64,000 nucleotides of DNA from Inhella proteolytica (GCF_016093275.1 NZ_JAEDAK010000002.1:372001-436000); one strand, 5' to 3'; shown: positions 37,645 to 46,692, numbered from the stretch's first letter. The notes: generated from the letters alone by a model not told the origin. A program made the numbers and translations.

Positions 37645-38709
37645 ATGAAGACTCAAATCCTCAAGCATCTGGCCGGGGCCGCCCTGCTGGCCTCGCTGAC
37701 CCCCGTCGCTCTGGCGCTGCCTGCCCAGATGGACAACGTGACCCCGCTGGTGCTGGCCGGCGCGCCGCCCGACACCCCGGCCGCCCACGTCGATCCCAAC
37801 CTGGCCAGCTCGCCCTACTCCGGCGTGGTCAGCATCAACATCCGCTACGACGGCCAGTCGTTCATTTGCTCGGGCACCATGGTGTCGAGCCGCCATGTCG
37901 TCACCGCCGCCCACTGCGTGGACACCGATGGCAACGGCACCCTGATCGACCTGAAGAAGGCCGGTAGTGACGTGCGCGTCGTGTTCAACGCCGGCCCGGG
38001 CGCCGGCTCCTCCGTCATCACCGCCAGCCAGGTGTCGATGCACCAGGACTACAAGGGCTTCGGCAACTGCCCGGCTGGCGTCAGCGCCTTCTGCGTCAAC
38101 GACGACGTGGCCGTCTTGACCCTGCCGGTCGATGCTCCGAGCACCGCCAAGATCTACTCGGTCTGGGGCGCCGGTCTGGAAGCCGATCAGAAGATCACCA
38201 TGGTGGGCTACGGCACCTCGGGTGATGGCATCAACGGCTTCACCATTTCGCCCTCCTTCCGCACCAAGCGCTCGGGCCAGAACATCGTCGACCTGTTCGA
38301 CGGTGACGATGAGCAAGGCTTTGGTGGCCAGCGCGAAGTCTGGTACGCCGACTTCGACGGCAATGGTCGCGACATCTTCTGCGAATGGGGCCTGGCGTGC
38401 AGCCAAGTTCTGGCCAATGACAAGGAAGCGAACATCGGCGGCGGCGATTCGGGCGGTTCGTCCTTCATCGAAGCCTACGGTGGTCTGCTGCTGGCCGGCA
38501 ACAACACCTTCGGTGGCTCCCCGAGTGGCGTGACCAAGGGCGCCTTCGGCTCCTACTTCGGCGGCATGGTGCTCGGCAACTATGTGGACTACCTGGTGGA
38601 AGCCACCAATGGCCACGTCAACGTCGTTCCGGAACCCGCCAGCGCCACCATCGCCCTCCTGGGCCTGGCCCTGGCTGGCGGCGTGCGCCGTCGTCGCAAA
38701 GCAGACTGA
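37645..38709 (+). CDS. secreted trypsin-like serine protease, PEP-CTERM
   Basis: A 354-residue S1-type endopeptidase. A Sec signal peptide ends about residue 24 (VALA). Catalytic triad: His90 in VTAAHCVD, Asp154 in NDDVAVLTL, Ser269 in GGGDSGGSS. Paired cysteines (e.g. CPAGVSAFC, CEWGLAC) suggest disulfides. The C-terminus carries VPEPASATIALLGLALAG then RRRR, a PEP-CTERM sorting signal recognised by exosortase, so the enzyme should be processed at the envelope and linked to exopolysaccharide export. Codon use is cleaner and less GC-extreme than its neighbours, as expected for a well-expressed gene. A strong terminator follows. Confidence 0.95.
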   Translation: MKTQILKHLAGAALLASLTPVALALPAQMDNVTPLVLAGAPPDTPAAHVDPNLASSPYSGVVSINIRYDGQSFICSGTMVSSRHVVTAAHCVDTDGNGTLIDLKKAGSDVRVVFNAGPGAGSSVITASQVSMHQDYKGFGNCPAGVSAFCVNDDVAVLTLPVDAPSTAKIYSVWGAGLEADQKITMVGYGTSGDGINGFTISPSFRTKRSGQNIVDLFDGDDEQGFGGQREVWYADFDGNGRDIFCEWGLACSQVLANDKEANIGGGDSGGSSFIEAYGGLLLAGNNTFGGSPSGVTKGAFGSYFGGMVLGNYVDYLVEATNGHVNVVPEPASATIALLGLALAGGVRRRRKAD

Positions 38710-38730
38710 TCTTTCGGGATCTCTGAATCG

Positions 38731-38763
38731 AAGCCGCCGGGTGCAAGCCCGGCGGCTTTTTTC
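38731..38763 (+). terminator. rho-independent terminator after protease
   Basis: An 11-bp stem (AAGCCGCCGGG with CCCGGCGGCTT), a six-base loop and a run of six T. It lies 22 bases after the protease stop and is the best intrinsic terminator in the window. Confidence 0.93.
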
Positions 38764-38816
38764 ATGGCCATCGCACCTGGCCTGCGTGCAGACTTCGCCC
38801 CTTCAGGAGGACAACC

Positions 38817-39794
38817 ATGCAGCGAAGGGAACTGATGGGCTACCTGGGCGCCGGACTGCTGACCGGCCGGGCGGCCGCGGCAGGTGTGCAACGCCGCGAC
38901 GTGCGCTTCCAGAGCCAGGGTCTGCACTGCGCCGGCTGGTACTACCTGCCGGGCGACCACCACCCGGGCGAGCGCCGCCCTGCCATCGCCATGGCACCGG
39001 ACTACGGCGCGCTCAAGGAAATGCAGCTCGACCGCGTGGCCACGGCCTTCGCCGCCGCCGGCCTGGCGGTGCTGCTGTTTGACTACCGCTGCACCGGCGC
39101 CAGCGAAGGCGAGCCGCGCCAGTCCCTGCTGTGGTGGGACCAGATCACCGACTACCGCAACGCCCTGACCTGGCTGGGCCTGCAGCCCGAAGTGGACGCA
39201 CGCCGCCTGGGCGCCTGGGGCACGGGTTACAGCGGCGGCCATGTGCTGCAGCTGGCCGCCTTCGACCGCCGCGTGCAATGCGTGGTGGCGCAAACGCCGA
39301 TGACCCATGCCTGGGAGGCCTTTTATGCCGAACTCGCACCCAAGGAGCTGGACCAGCTCAGCGCCGTCCAGGCCCAGGCGCGCGCCATGCGCATGACCAC
39401 CGGCGAGATCGAACTGCTGCCCATCGTCAGCGGCGCCGAGGGCACCGGCGTGTTCCGCCAGCCCGAGGCACGCGCCTGGTACGAACAGGCCGCCCTGCGG
39501 GCGCCACGCTGGACCAATCGGGTGACGCTGGAAACCACCGAGGCCTTTGCCCAATACGAACCCGCCGCCGCCATCGCCCGCATCACCCCTACGCCGCTCC
39601 TCATGGTGGTCGCCAAGGACGACGACATCACCCCCGTGGGCCTGCAACTGCAGGCCTTTGCCAAGGCCGGCCCGCCCAAGCAGCTGGTGGAGCTGGCGGG
39701 CGGGCATTACGCACCGTTTGATGCGGCGCGGCAGGCGGAATTCCTGGAGCCGCAGGTGGCCTGGTTCGCGAAGCATTTGCCGCGGAGGGGCTGA
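38817..39794 (+). CDS. alpha/beta hydrolase (dienelactone hydrolase-like)
   Basis: A 325-residue alpha/beta hydrolase. The N-terminus, QRRELMGYLGAGLLTGRAAAA, has a twin arginine, a hydrophobic run and AAA, so a Tat or Sec signal peptide is possible. Nucleophile Ser139 lies in GTGYSGG; the acid is in VVAKDDDITPVG; the His is in LAGGHYAPF. The Asp-Tyr oxyanion region (MAPDYGALKEMQ) and LLFDYRCTGASEG resemble hydrolases of the DLH/acetyl-xylan esterase-like group. GGAGG precedes the ATG. The substrate is unknown. Confidence 0.88.
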   Translation: MQRRELMGYLGAGLLTGRAAAAGVQRRDVRFQSQGLHCAGWYYLPGDHHPGERRPAIAMAPDYGALKEMQLDRVATAFAAAGLAVLLFDYRCTGASEGEPRQSLLWWDQITDYRNALTWLGLQPEVDARRLGAWGTGYSGGHVLQLAAFDRRVQCVVAQTPMTHAWEAFYAELAPKELDQLSAVQAQARAMRMTTGEIELLPIVSGAEGTGVFRQPEARAWYEQAALRAPRWTNRVTLETTEAFAQYEPAAAIARITPTPLLMVVAKDDDITPVGLQLQAFAKAGPPKQLVELAGGHYAPFDAARQAEFLEPQVAWFAKHLPRRG

Positions 39795-39886
39795 GGCAGG
39801 AGCGAGCAGGGCCCCTGCGGGCCGTGCGACCCCTGCCGAAGGACAGCCCGCCTGCAAGCGGGCTGGCTGGGTGCGGTGGCAGCCCC
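39786..39886 (+). repeat. dispersed intergenic repeat, copy A
   Basis: About 100 bases closely matching 47185-47286 (I estimate over 80 percent identity by eye). Shared blocks include GGAGCGAGCAGGGCCC, then CGAAGGACAG, TGCAAGCG and CTGGCTGGG. It contains the hairpin AGCCCGC-CTGCAA-GCGGGCT. It starts at the stop codon of the hydrolase gene and lies between it and the convergent L,D-transpeptidase, where it may act as a terminator. Confidence 0.8.
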
Positions 39887-39919
39887 ATTCACCAGCACCC
39901 CGTCGCCCTGTCCCTGACT

Positions 39920-40690
39920 TCATCCGGCACCCAGCGCACGCGGGAACCGAGCCAAGCCGCGCTGCAGCTCGCGATCAAGCTCATGCAGCCATGCCGGGCC
40001 TGCTCGCAGCATCGGCTGCTGGCGCCGCCAGTCGGTCGGCGTGATCAGAACTTCCACGGGACGCGGTCGGGCCAGCGCGGCGAGCACGAACAAATCCTCA
40101 GCTGCTTGGTTGCCCATCGCCAGGCAGCCGATCGACGAGCGGGTGCCATGGATCATGATGTCCGAACCCAGGTCGTTGCGCCCGTCTGCCTGCGCCCGGG
40201 TCTGATCAAAGGCGTTCGGATAGTCCAGGCGAAGCGACAGGTGAAAGCGGCTGTTTGCATTGAGCGACTCCACACGGTAGATGCCCTCGGGCACCTGGAA
40301 GTCTCCGCGCCGCAGCTTGGGGCCCTGGCGCCCACTCATGCCCCGGATCGGATAGGACAGCAAAGGCTGCCAGGTAGCGCTGGTTTCGCTGCGGCCATAA
40401 ACCAGCAACAGCGCCTCATCCTTGATCGCCACGAGCGCGAGATGTGCCGGTGGGTAGGTGAGCCCCGCTGCCTCCACCTGGGTCCGCAGTCTGGCCTCCA
40501 CAGCGGCACCGTGCTGCGCCAGCCGCTCTTCCACCGTGTAGCCGCCCCGCAATTTGGCCCAAGCAAAGCCAAGCCAAGCCTGACCATCATCGCTGCGTTG
40601 GAGCAGCAAAAGCAGGCTACTGATCAAGGCCAGCAGCAGCAAGAAGCTGATCCAAACGATTCGCACACGTTTCAACGCTGATCTCCCCAT
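39920..40690 (-). CDS. L,D-transpeptidase family protein (YafK-like)
   Basis: A 256-residue protein anchored by an N-terminal hydrophobic helix (VWISFLLLLALISSLLLLL) with the rest in the periplasm. The YkuD/LDT catalytic motif is IMIHGTRSSIGCLAMGN, with the nucleophilic Cys and its His. Preceding LRRGDFQVPEGIYRVESLN is typical of YafK-like family members that act on peptidoglycan crosslinks or release lipoprotein links. The ATG at 40690 follows AGGAGG at a good distance; an upstream in-frame TTG was rejected. No peptidoglycan-binding domain is seen. Confidence 0.92.
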   Translation of the reverse strand: MGRSALKRVRIVWISFLLLLALISSLLLLLQRSDDGQAWLGFAWAKLRGGYTVEERLAQHGAAVEARLRTQVEAAGLTYPPAHLALVAIKDEALLLVYGRSETSATWQPLLSYPIRGMSGRQGPKLRRGDFQVPEGIYRVESLNANSRFHLSLRLDYPNAFDQTRAQADGRNDLGSDIMIHGTRSSIGCLAMGNQAAEDLFVLAALARPRPVEVLITPTDWRRQQPMLRAGPAWLHELDRELQRGLARFPRALGAG

Positions 40691-40780
40691 CACCCGCCCT
40701 CCTGCCCAAGGCGGCCGCGCTCGGAGCCGACTCAAGCGAACCCCAGCCCCTCATTGCCACGGACAGCCTGAGCATGCCAG

Positions 40781-40810
40781 TGTCGGCCGTCCGAACACTG
40801 TCCGCGGACA
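40781..40810. promoter_or_regulatory. candidate enhancer (UAS) of efflux operon
   Basis: A perfect palindrome TGTCCGCGGACA (40799-40810) lies about 90 bases before the predicted transcription start. Just upstream is an imperfect one, TGTCGG...CCGAACA (40781-40797), and another CCGTCCG follows at 40811. Distance and symmetry fit binding by the NtrC-type activator encoded at the end of the same locus. Confidence 0.6.
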
Positions 40811-40867
40811 CCGTCCGCAGCCCCCGCCGGTCCAGCCCTCTCCTATGAAAGCGCCGTGCCGCCCGGC

Positions 40868-40883
40868 TGGCACGTCCCTTGCC
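40868..40883 (+). promoter_or_regulatory. sigma-54 promoter of efflux operon
   Basis: TGGCACGTCCCTTGCC matches the -24/-12 consensus with GG and GC ten bases apart. Counting 12 bases from the C of GC puts the start of transcription at about 40894, the A of the first ATG. Confidence 0.85.
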
Positions 40884-40893
40884 CTATCAAGGC

Positions 40894-42171
40894 ATGGACA
40901 CCTCAATCCGCTCCACCGCCTCGCAGGACCGCCCCCTGCCCCTCTCCCCCTGGCGCCGCTGGCGCAAGCCGCTGATCGCGCTCGCCGCCCTGGCCCTGCT
41001 CGGTGGCCTGGGCAGCCTGGGCGCGCGCCAGCTGCAGAGTCAGCGCGTGCCGCAGTTCCAGCTCAGCCGCCTGAGCATTGCCCCGGTGCAGCGCGCCGAT
41101 GTACAGCGCGATGTCGCCGCCGAGGGCAAGGTGGTGGCGGCCAACAGCCCCACGCTGTTCGCCCCGCAGGCCGGCACGCTGCAATGGCAGGTGCAGGCGG
41201 GTGACACGGTGCAGGCCGGCCAGCTGCTGGCGCGCATCGCCTCGCCCGATTTGCAGGCGCGTGTGCAGCAGGAACGCGCCGCCGCGGCCGCGGCCACCGC
41301 CGAGGCCCGCCGTTCGCAGGCCGAGGCCGAAAGCGAGCGCGGCCGCGCCCAGGCCGCGGTGGACACCGCGCGCATCGAGCTGCAGGCCGCGCAGTCGGCC
41401 GAGAAGCGCCAGCGCGCCGCCTTCGAGGCCGGCGCCAGCGCCCGGCTGCAATGGGAGCAGGCGCAGGACGCGCTGGAGAAGGCGCGCATCAGCCTGAATC
41501 AGGCCGAAAGCGCCCGCACGCTCAAGACCCAGGCCCTGCAGTACGAGCTGGAGGCCAAGCAGGCCGCCGCGGCGCGTGCGCAGTCGCAAGCGGCCGATCT
41601 GGAGCGCCAGCTGGCCGCGCTGGAACTGCGCGCGCCGCATGGCGGCGCGGTGGGCTCGCTGCTGGTGGACAACGGGAGCAATGTGGCGCGCGACGCCAAG
41701 CTCCTGACCCTGGTGGACCTGAGCCAGCTGGACGTGCAGGTGCAGGTGCCCGAGGGCCTGGCGCGCGAGCTGAGCCTGGGCCTGCCCGGCGAGGTGCGCG
41801 TGGCCGGCCAGCCCGTGGCGGTGAAGCTGATCTCGATCTCACCCGAGGTGGTGAACGGCGAGGTGGCGGCACGCCTGCGCTTTGTGGGCCAGCAGCCGCC
41901 CGAGCTGCGCCAGAACCAGCGCCTCTCTTCCCGCCTGCTGCTGGAGCGCAAGAGCCAGGTGCTGAGCCTGCCGCGCGGCAGCTTCGTCGAACAAAGCGGT
42001 GGCCGCTACGTGTACGTGCTCAAGGACGGCCGCGCCGAGCGCCGCGAGGTGCGGCTGGGCGCGCAGTCGCTGGAGCGAGTGGAAGTGGTCGCCGGCTTGC
42101 AGGCCGGTGAGCAGGTGGTGATCAGTGGTCTGGACGGCGTCGCCGACGCCCCCCTCATTCAAATCAACTAA
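40894..42171 (+). CDS. HlyD/MacA-type periplasmic adaptor
   Basis: Membrane fusion protein (425 residues) of a tripartite ABC exporter. An N-terminal membrane helix (~24-45) is followed by a lipoyl-like half (LFAPQAGTLQWQVQAGDTVQ), a long coiled-coil hairpin rich in Ala, Glu, Arg and Gln (~125-235), a second lipoyl half (GAVGSLLVDNGSNV), a beta-barrel domain and a membrane-proximal domain ending EQVVISGLDGVADA. Apart from the ATG at 40894 there is no ATG or GTG before the membrane helix, although the sigma-54 start maps on that ATG, so a leaderless message is likely. First gene of a five-gene export operon. Confidence 0.92.
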   Translation: MDTSIRSTASQDRPLPLSPWRRWRKPLIALAALALLGGLGSLGARQLQSQRVPQFQLSRLSIAPVQRADVQRDVAAEGKVVAANSPTLFAPQAGTLQWQVQAGDTVQAGQLLARIASPDLQARVQQERAAAAAATAEARRSQAEAESERGRAQAAVDTARIELQAAQSAEKRQRAAFEAGASARLQWEQAQDALEKARISLNQAESARTLKTQALQYELEAKQAAAARAQSQAADLERQLAALELRAPHGGAVGSLLVDNGSNVARDAKLLTLVDLSQLDVQVQVPEGLARELSLGLPGEVRVAGQPVAVKLISISPEVVNGEVAARLRFVGQQPPELRQNQRLSSRLLLERKSQVLSLPRGSFVEQSGGRYVYVLKDGRAERREVRLGAQSLERVEVVAGLQAGEQVVISGLDGVADAPLIQIN

Positions 42172-42181
42172 GGAGCACGCA

Positions 42182-42874
42182 ATGCTGAAGATGAAGGGCC
42201 TGCACAAGGTCTACCGCACCGAACTGGTCGAGACCCAGGCGCTGAACGATTTCCACCTGGAAGTGAAGACCGGCGAGTTCGTCGCCGTCACCGGGCCCTC
42301 GGGCTCGGGCAAGACCACCTTCCTGACCATCGCCGGTCTGTTGGAGTCGCCCACCGGCGGCCTGTTCGAGCTGGACGGTCAGGACGTCAGCCGTCTCAGC
42401 GACGCCGAGCGCTCGCGCCTGCGCAACGAAAAGATCGGCTTCATCTTCCAGGCCTTCAACCTGATCCCGGACCTGTCGGTGCTGGAGAACATCGAGGTGC
42501 CGCTGCACTACCGCGGCTTCAAGGCCGCCGAGCGCCGCCGCCGTGCGATGGAAGCGCTGGAACGCGTGGGCCTGGCCGGCCGCGCCGCCCATCTGCCCAG
42601 CCAGCTCAGCGGCGGCCAGCAACAGCGCGTGGCGATTGCCCGCGCGCTGGCCGGCAGTCCCAAGATCCTGCTGGCCGACGAACCCACCGGCAACCTGGAC
42701 AGCCAGATGGCGCGCGCCGTGATGGAGCTGCTGGAAGAGCTGCACCGCGACGGCGCCACCCTGGTGATGGTGACCCACGACCCGCAGCTGGCCGCACGGG
42801 CGCCGCGCCATGTGCAGGTGATCGATGGTCGAGTCATCGACGGCCATCACCTCAGCCTCGCGGCCGTGGCATGA
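42182..42874 (+). CDS. ABC transporter ATP-binding protein (MacB/LolD-type)
   Basis: ATPase subunit, 230 residues. Walker A is GPSGSGKTT, the Q-loop region is FIFQAFNLIPDLSV, the signature is LSGGQQQRVAIARAL, Walker B plus D-loop is ILLADEPTGNLDS, and the switch His is in VMVTHDPQ. All catalytic motifs are intact. AAGGAG precedes the ATG at 42182. It overlaps the TolC-family gene by four bases. It belongs to the MacB/LolD group that works with FtsX-type permeases, which here are separate genes rather than fused. Confidence 0.95.
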   Translation: MLKMKGLHKVYRTELVETQALNDFHLEVKTGEFVAVTGPSGSGKTTFLTIAGLLESPTGGLFELDGQDVSRLSDAERSRLRNEKIGFIFQAFNLIPDLSVLENIEVPLHYRGFKAAERRRRAMEALERVGLAGRAAHLPSQLSGGQQQRVAIARALAGSPKILLADEPTGNLDSQMARAVMELLEELHRDGATLVMVTHDPQLAARAPRHVQVIDGRVIDGHHLSLAAVA

Positions 42875-44118
42875 AAAAGACCCTGATCGCCCTGGCCCTG
42901 GCCGCGCTGGCCGGCCCGGCCCTGGCCCTGGACCTGCTGGAGCTGCACGAGCGCGCCCGCGCCCAGGCACCCAGCCTGCGCCAGAGTCAGGCCCGGGTGG
43001 GCGAGCAGCAAGCCGCATGGCGCCAGGCGCGCGCCCAGCTGCTGCCGCAGGCCGATGCCGCCTGGGGCCCGCAGCGCGCGCGCGGCGAGCCCACCCAGCG
43101 CAGCAGCCGCGTCACGCTCAGCCAGAGCCTGCTGGACCTGCCCGCCTGGCGCAGCACCGCCGCCCAGGCCAGCCAGCTGGCCGCCGAGGAACAAGGCCTG
43201 GTGGCCAGCGAACAGGAGCTGCGCCTGCAATCGGCCAGCCTGTACCTGCAGGCCCTGGCCGCCGAAAGCCTGGCGCTGATCCAGGCCGAGCTGGAACAGG
43301 CCTACGGCCAGGAGGCCGAGCGCATGGGCGTGCGCCTGCGTGAAGGTCTGAGCGCTGCCGTGGACGCCGAGCAAAGCCGTGCCTTCCACCGCCTGGCGCA
43401 GATCAACGCCCAGGGCGCCCAGGCCCGCTTGGGCCAGGCGCGCGCCAGCCTGCTGGCCCATGCCGGCCTGCGCGAATGGAATGCCCTGCAAGCCCTGCCC
43501 GCGCGCCAGCTGCCGCCCGCGCTGGAACAAGAGCCTGAAGCCAGCGACGCGCCCAACCTGCGCGCACTGGAACTGCAGCGCCAGGCGCGCGAACAGGCCC
43601 TGAGCGCCGAGCGCGCCGCGCCCTTGCCCACGCTGAGCCTGCGCGCCGAAACCAGCCGCCTGGACGGCGGCGGCCGCAGCGGCCGCTGGGACCAGAGTGC
43701 CCGTGTGGAGCTGAGCCTGCCCCTGCTGGACGGCGGCGCCCGCAGCGCCCGCCGCGACGCCGCCGCCGAACGCCTGAAGGCCGCCGAGGCGGCGCTGGAA
43801 GCCGAGCAGCGCGAGCAGCGCCGCGTGCTGGAAAGCCAGCGCCTGCGCCTGCAAGCAGCGCGCGCGCAGGCCGAGGCCGCCGCGGCCGGCGAGCAAGCTG
43901 CCACCGCCGCGCTCAAGGCCATGCGCCATGGCCAGGAACTGGGCAGCCGCAGCACCACCGATGTGCTGCTCGCCATCCAGAACCTGGGCCAGCTGCGCGC
44001 CCAGGGCCTGCAGGCCCAGCTGGAAGCCTGGCTGGCCTGGCTCGAAGCCCTGCATGCGGCCGGTCGTCTGGACGACGCCGCGCTGACCCAACTGAACACC
44101 GCCCTGAAGGGAGCCTGA
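42871..44118 (+). CDS. TolC-family outer membrane efflux protein
   Basis: Outer membrane channel component of 415 residues with a signal peptide (LIALALAALAGPALA, cleavage near residue 19). The helical body consists of two repeated halves rich in Ala, Gln, Leu and Arg, including SASLYLQALAAESLALIQAE and RLRLQAARAQAEAAAAGEQA, as in OEP-family proteins. It starts inside the ATPase stop codon (ATGA) and ends one base before the permease ATG, so the operon is tightly packed. Confidence 0.9.
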   Translation: MKKTLIALALAALAGPALALDLLELHERARAQAPSLRQSQARVGEQQAAWRQARAQLLPQADAAWGPQRARGEPTQRSSRVTLSQSLLDLPAWRSTAAQASQLAAEEQGLVASEQELRLQSASLYLQALAAESLALIQAELEQAYGQEAERMGVRLREGLSAAVDAEQSRAFHRLAQINAQGAQARLGQARASLLAHAGLREWNALQALPARQLPPALEQEPEASDAPNLRALELQRQAREQALSAERAAPLPTLSLRAETSRLDGGGRSGRWDQSARVELSLPLLDGGARSARRDAAAERLKAAEAALEAEQREQRRVLESQRLRLQAARAQAEAAAAGEQAATAALKAMRHGQELGSRSTTDVLLAIQNLGQLRAQGLQAQLEAWLAWLEALHAAGRLDDAALTQLNTALKGA

Positions 44119-44119
44119 G

Positions 44120-45424
44120 ATGTGGCTTGAACACTTGAAGAACGCCTGGCGCTCGCTGCGCCGCTCGCCGGTACTGAGCGCCCTGATGGTGGGCGCCCTG
44201 GGCCTGGGCGTGGGCATCTGCATGACCACGCTGACCGTCTACCACGTGCTCACCGCCGACCCCATTCCGGGCAAGGGCGACAAGCTCTACGAGGTGCAGA
44301 TCGATGCCGGCAACCTGATCGGCTACAAGCCCGGCGAGGAGCCCACCTTCCAGCTCACGCGGGACGACGGCGAGGCCCTGCTGGCCGCCGCCAAGGCCAA
44401 GCGCCAGGCGCTGATGACCGGTGCCTTCATGGCCGTGCGCGGCCCGGACGAGCGCCTGCCGCCCGAGATCCTGCCGATGCGCCAGACCTCGGCCGACTTC
44501 TTCGCCATGTTCAATGCGCCCATGGCGCAGGGCGCGGCCTGGAGCCGGCAGGACGACCAGAACGAGGCCCGCGTGGCGGTGATCTCGCACGAGCTCAACC
44601 AGCGCCTGTTCGGCGGTGCGAACTCGGTCGGCAAGTCCGTGCAGGTGGGCGGCAACGAACTGCGCGTGGTGGGCGTGCTCAAGCCCTGGAAGGTGGACCC
44701 CTACATCTTTGACCTGAGCCTGGGCGCCTACGGCCGCGAGGAAATGGTCTTCATGCCCTTCAGCACCGCCCGCGGCCTGAAGCTGGGCCGCGCCGGCAAC
44801 ATGAACTGCTGGGGCGACACCGGCGGCAAATCCCCGCTGGAGCGCGGCACGCCCTGCGCCTGGTTGCAGTACTGGGTGGAGCTGGACAGCCCCGCCCAGG
44901 CGCAGGAGTACCGCAACTACCTGCTGCAGTACAGCGCCGAGCAGCAGAAGGCCGGCCGCTTCCAGCGCGCCCCCAATGTGCGCCTGCGCAACGTGCCCGA
45001 GGTGATGGCCTTCCGCGAGGTGCTGCCGGCTGACGTGCGCCTGCAGACCGGACTGGCCTTCGCCTTCCTGCTCGTCTGCCTGGTGAACATGGTGGGCCTG
45101 CAGCTGGCCAAGACCCTGCGCCGCAGCGGCGAGATCGGCGTGCGCCGTGCCCTGGGGGCGCGCCGCGCCACGGTGTTCGCGCAGTTCCTGGTGGAGTCGG
45201 CACTGATCGGCCTGCTGGGCGCCGGCCTGGGCCTGCTGCTGGCCCTGGGTGGCCTGTGGCTGGTGCGCCAGGGCCCGACGGACTACGCCGGCCTGGCCCA
45301 GCTGGACAGCGCCATGCTGGGCATCACCCTCGGGCTTTCGCTGCTGGCCAGCCTGTTGGCCGGCGTGCTGCCGGCCTGGCGCGCCACCCAGCTCAACCCC
45401 GCCATCCAACTCAAGGTGCAGTGA
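44120..45424 (+). CDS. FtsX/MacB-type ABC permease 1
   Basis: Permease of 434 residues: one N-terminal membrane helix (VLSALMVGALGLGVGICM), a large periplasmic domain of about 250 residues, then three C-terminal helices. The latter include VNMVGLQLAKTLRRSGEIGV followed by RRALGARRATVFAQFLVE, the coupling-helix motif conserved in MacB/FtsX permeases. It probably pairs with the next gene product to form a heterodimer driven by the ATPase encoded at 42182. Confidence 0.93.
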   Translation: MWLEHLKNAWRSLRRSPVLSALMVGALGLGVGICMTTLTVYHVLTADPIPGKGDKLYEVQIDAGNLIGYKPGEEPTFQLTRDDGEALLAAAKAKRQALMTGAFMAVRGPDERLPPEILPMRQTSADFFAMFNAPMAQGAAWSRQDDQNEARVAVISHELNQRLFGGANSVGKSVQVGGNELRVVGVLKPWKVDPYIFDLSLGAYGREEMVFMPFSTARGLKLGRAGNMNCWGDTGGKSPLERGTPCAWLQYWVELDSPAQAQEYRNYLLQYSAEQQKAGRFQRAPNVRLRNVPEVMAFREVLPADVRLQTGLAFAFLLVCLVNMVGLQLAKTLRRSGEIGVRRALGARRATVFAQFLVESALIGLLGAGLGLLLALGGLWLVRQGPTDYAGLAQLDSAMLGITLGLSLLASLLAGVLPAWRATQLNPAIQLKVQ

Positions 45425-45435
45425 GGAGAACCGTC

Positions 45436-46662
45436 ATGAACCACCTGCTTCCCATCCTCTCCACGCTGCGCCGCCACCGCATCGCCGCCGGCCTGATCGT
45501 GCTGGAGGTGGCACTGAGCTTCGCCATCGTCAGCAACGCCGTGCATGTGATCGGCCAGCGCATGGGCCAGCTCAATGCCGACAGCGGACTGCCCGAGGCT
45601 GAGCTGCTGAACCTGGAACTGCGCGGCACGCGCCGCCTGGACAACCCCGACGCCCTGAGCGACGAGGACCTGCGCCGCCTGCGCGCCCTGCCCGGGGTGA
45701 AGAGCGCCAGCATCCCCAACCAGGTGATCTACGGCAACAACGTCAACGTCACGGGCGTCAACACCGAGCCCGACAACCGCGGCCAGCGCGTGCAGGCCTT
45801 CTCGTACAACGGCGACGAACAGCTGCTCGCCACCATGGGCCTGCGCCTGATCGGTGGCCGCGCCTTCAACAAGGAGGAGGTGCAGCTGGACTCCAAGGTC
45901 TCGGCCGAGGCCGACCCCAAGCTGCCCGTCGTCATCGTGAACCAGGCACTGGCGGAGGCGCTGGCACCCGGCAAGTCGCCGCTCACCGTGCTGGGGCGAT
46001 CCGTCTATGTGTTCGGCAACCAGCCCTCGCAGATCATCGGCATCGTTGAGAACCTCGGCCCGCCCAACCCGCGCCATACCAAGGACCGTGCGGCGGTGAT
46101 GCTGCCGATCACCGAGAACTTCCGCGGCGGCACCTACCTGGTGCGCGTGCAACCCGGCCAGACCGAGGCCGTCATCAAGGCCGCGCGTCAGATCTTCAAG
46201 GAGGTCGAGCCCAGCCGCCTGCTGACCAACGCGCGCCTGCTGACCGAAATGCGCGAGCGCCACTACGCGCAAGACCGCGCCATGGTCGGCCTGCTGGTGG
46301 GCGTGTGCGTGGCGCTGCTGCTGATCACCGCACTGGGCATCGTGGGCCTGGCCAGCTTCTGGGTGGAGCAGCGCGGCCGCATGATCGGCATCCGCCGCGC
46401 CCTGGGCGCCACACGGGCCGACATCCGCCGCTACTTCCAGCAGGAGAACCTGCTGCTCTGCGGGGTCGGCGTGGTGCTGGGCTCGGCCGCGGCGCTCGGC
46501 ATCAACCAATGGCTGGTGCGCACGCAGGATCTGCCGGTGCTGCCGCTGTGGATGCTGCTGCCGGCTGCTGCCGCCCTGCTGGGTCTGGGGCAGCTGGCGG
46601 TACTGGCGCCGGCGCAGCGGGCATCGGGCGTGGCGCCGGCTTTGGCGATGCGGGCGGGGTGA
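45436..46662 (+). CDS. FtsX/MacB-type ABC permease 2
   Basis: Second permease, 408 residues, with the same layout: N-terminal helix (AAGLIVLEVALSFAIVSNAV), a large periplasmic domain (including TGVNTEPDNRGQRVQAFSYN), and three C-terminal helices with the coupling motif IGIRRALGATRADIRRYF. GAGGAGAA precedes the ATG. Two non-identical permeases plus separate ATPase, adaptor and TolC protein make a complete macrolide- or peptide-type exporter. The cargo cannot be told from sequence. Confidence 0.93.
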   Translation: MNHLLPILSTLRRHRIAAGLIVLEVALSFAIVSNAVHVIGQRMGQLNADSGLPEAELLNLELRGTRRLDNPDALSDEDLRRLRALPGVKSASIPNQVIYGNNVNVTGVNTEPDNRGQRVQAFSYNGDEQLLATMGLRLIGGRAFNKEEVQLDSKVSAEADPKLPVVIVNQALAEALAPGKSPLTVLGRSVYVFGNQPSQIIGIVENLGPPNPRHTKDRAAVMLPITENFRGGTYLVRVQPGQTEAVIKAARQIFKEVEPSRLLTNARLLTEMRERHYAQDRAMVGLLVGVCVALLLITALGIVGLASFWVEQRGRMIGIRRALGATRADIRRYFQQENLLLCGVGVVLGSAAALGINQWLVRTQDLPVLPLWMLLPAAAALLGLGQLAVLAPAQRASGVAPALAMRAG

Positions 46663-46692
46663 GCTGCTGACTGCTGGCTGCTTGATCGTAAG

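Noticed and set aside
40894-46662. Assignment of the exporter as MacAB macrolide efflux
   Set aside because: ATPase and permeases are separate genes and there are two different permeases, so the macAB name and a drug substrate are not supported.
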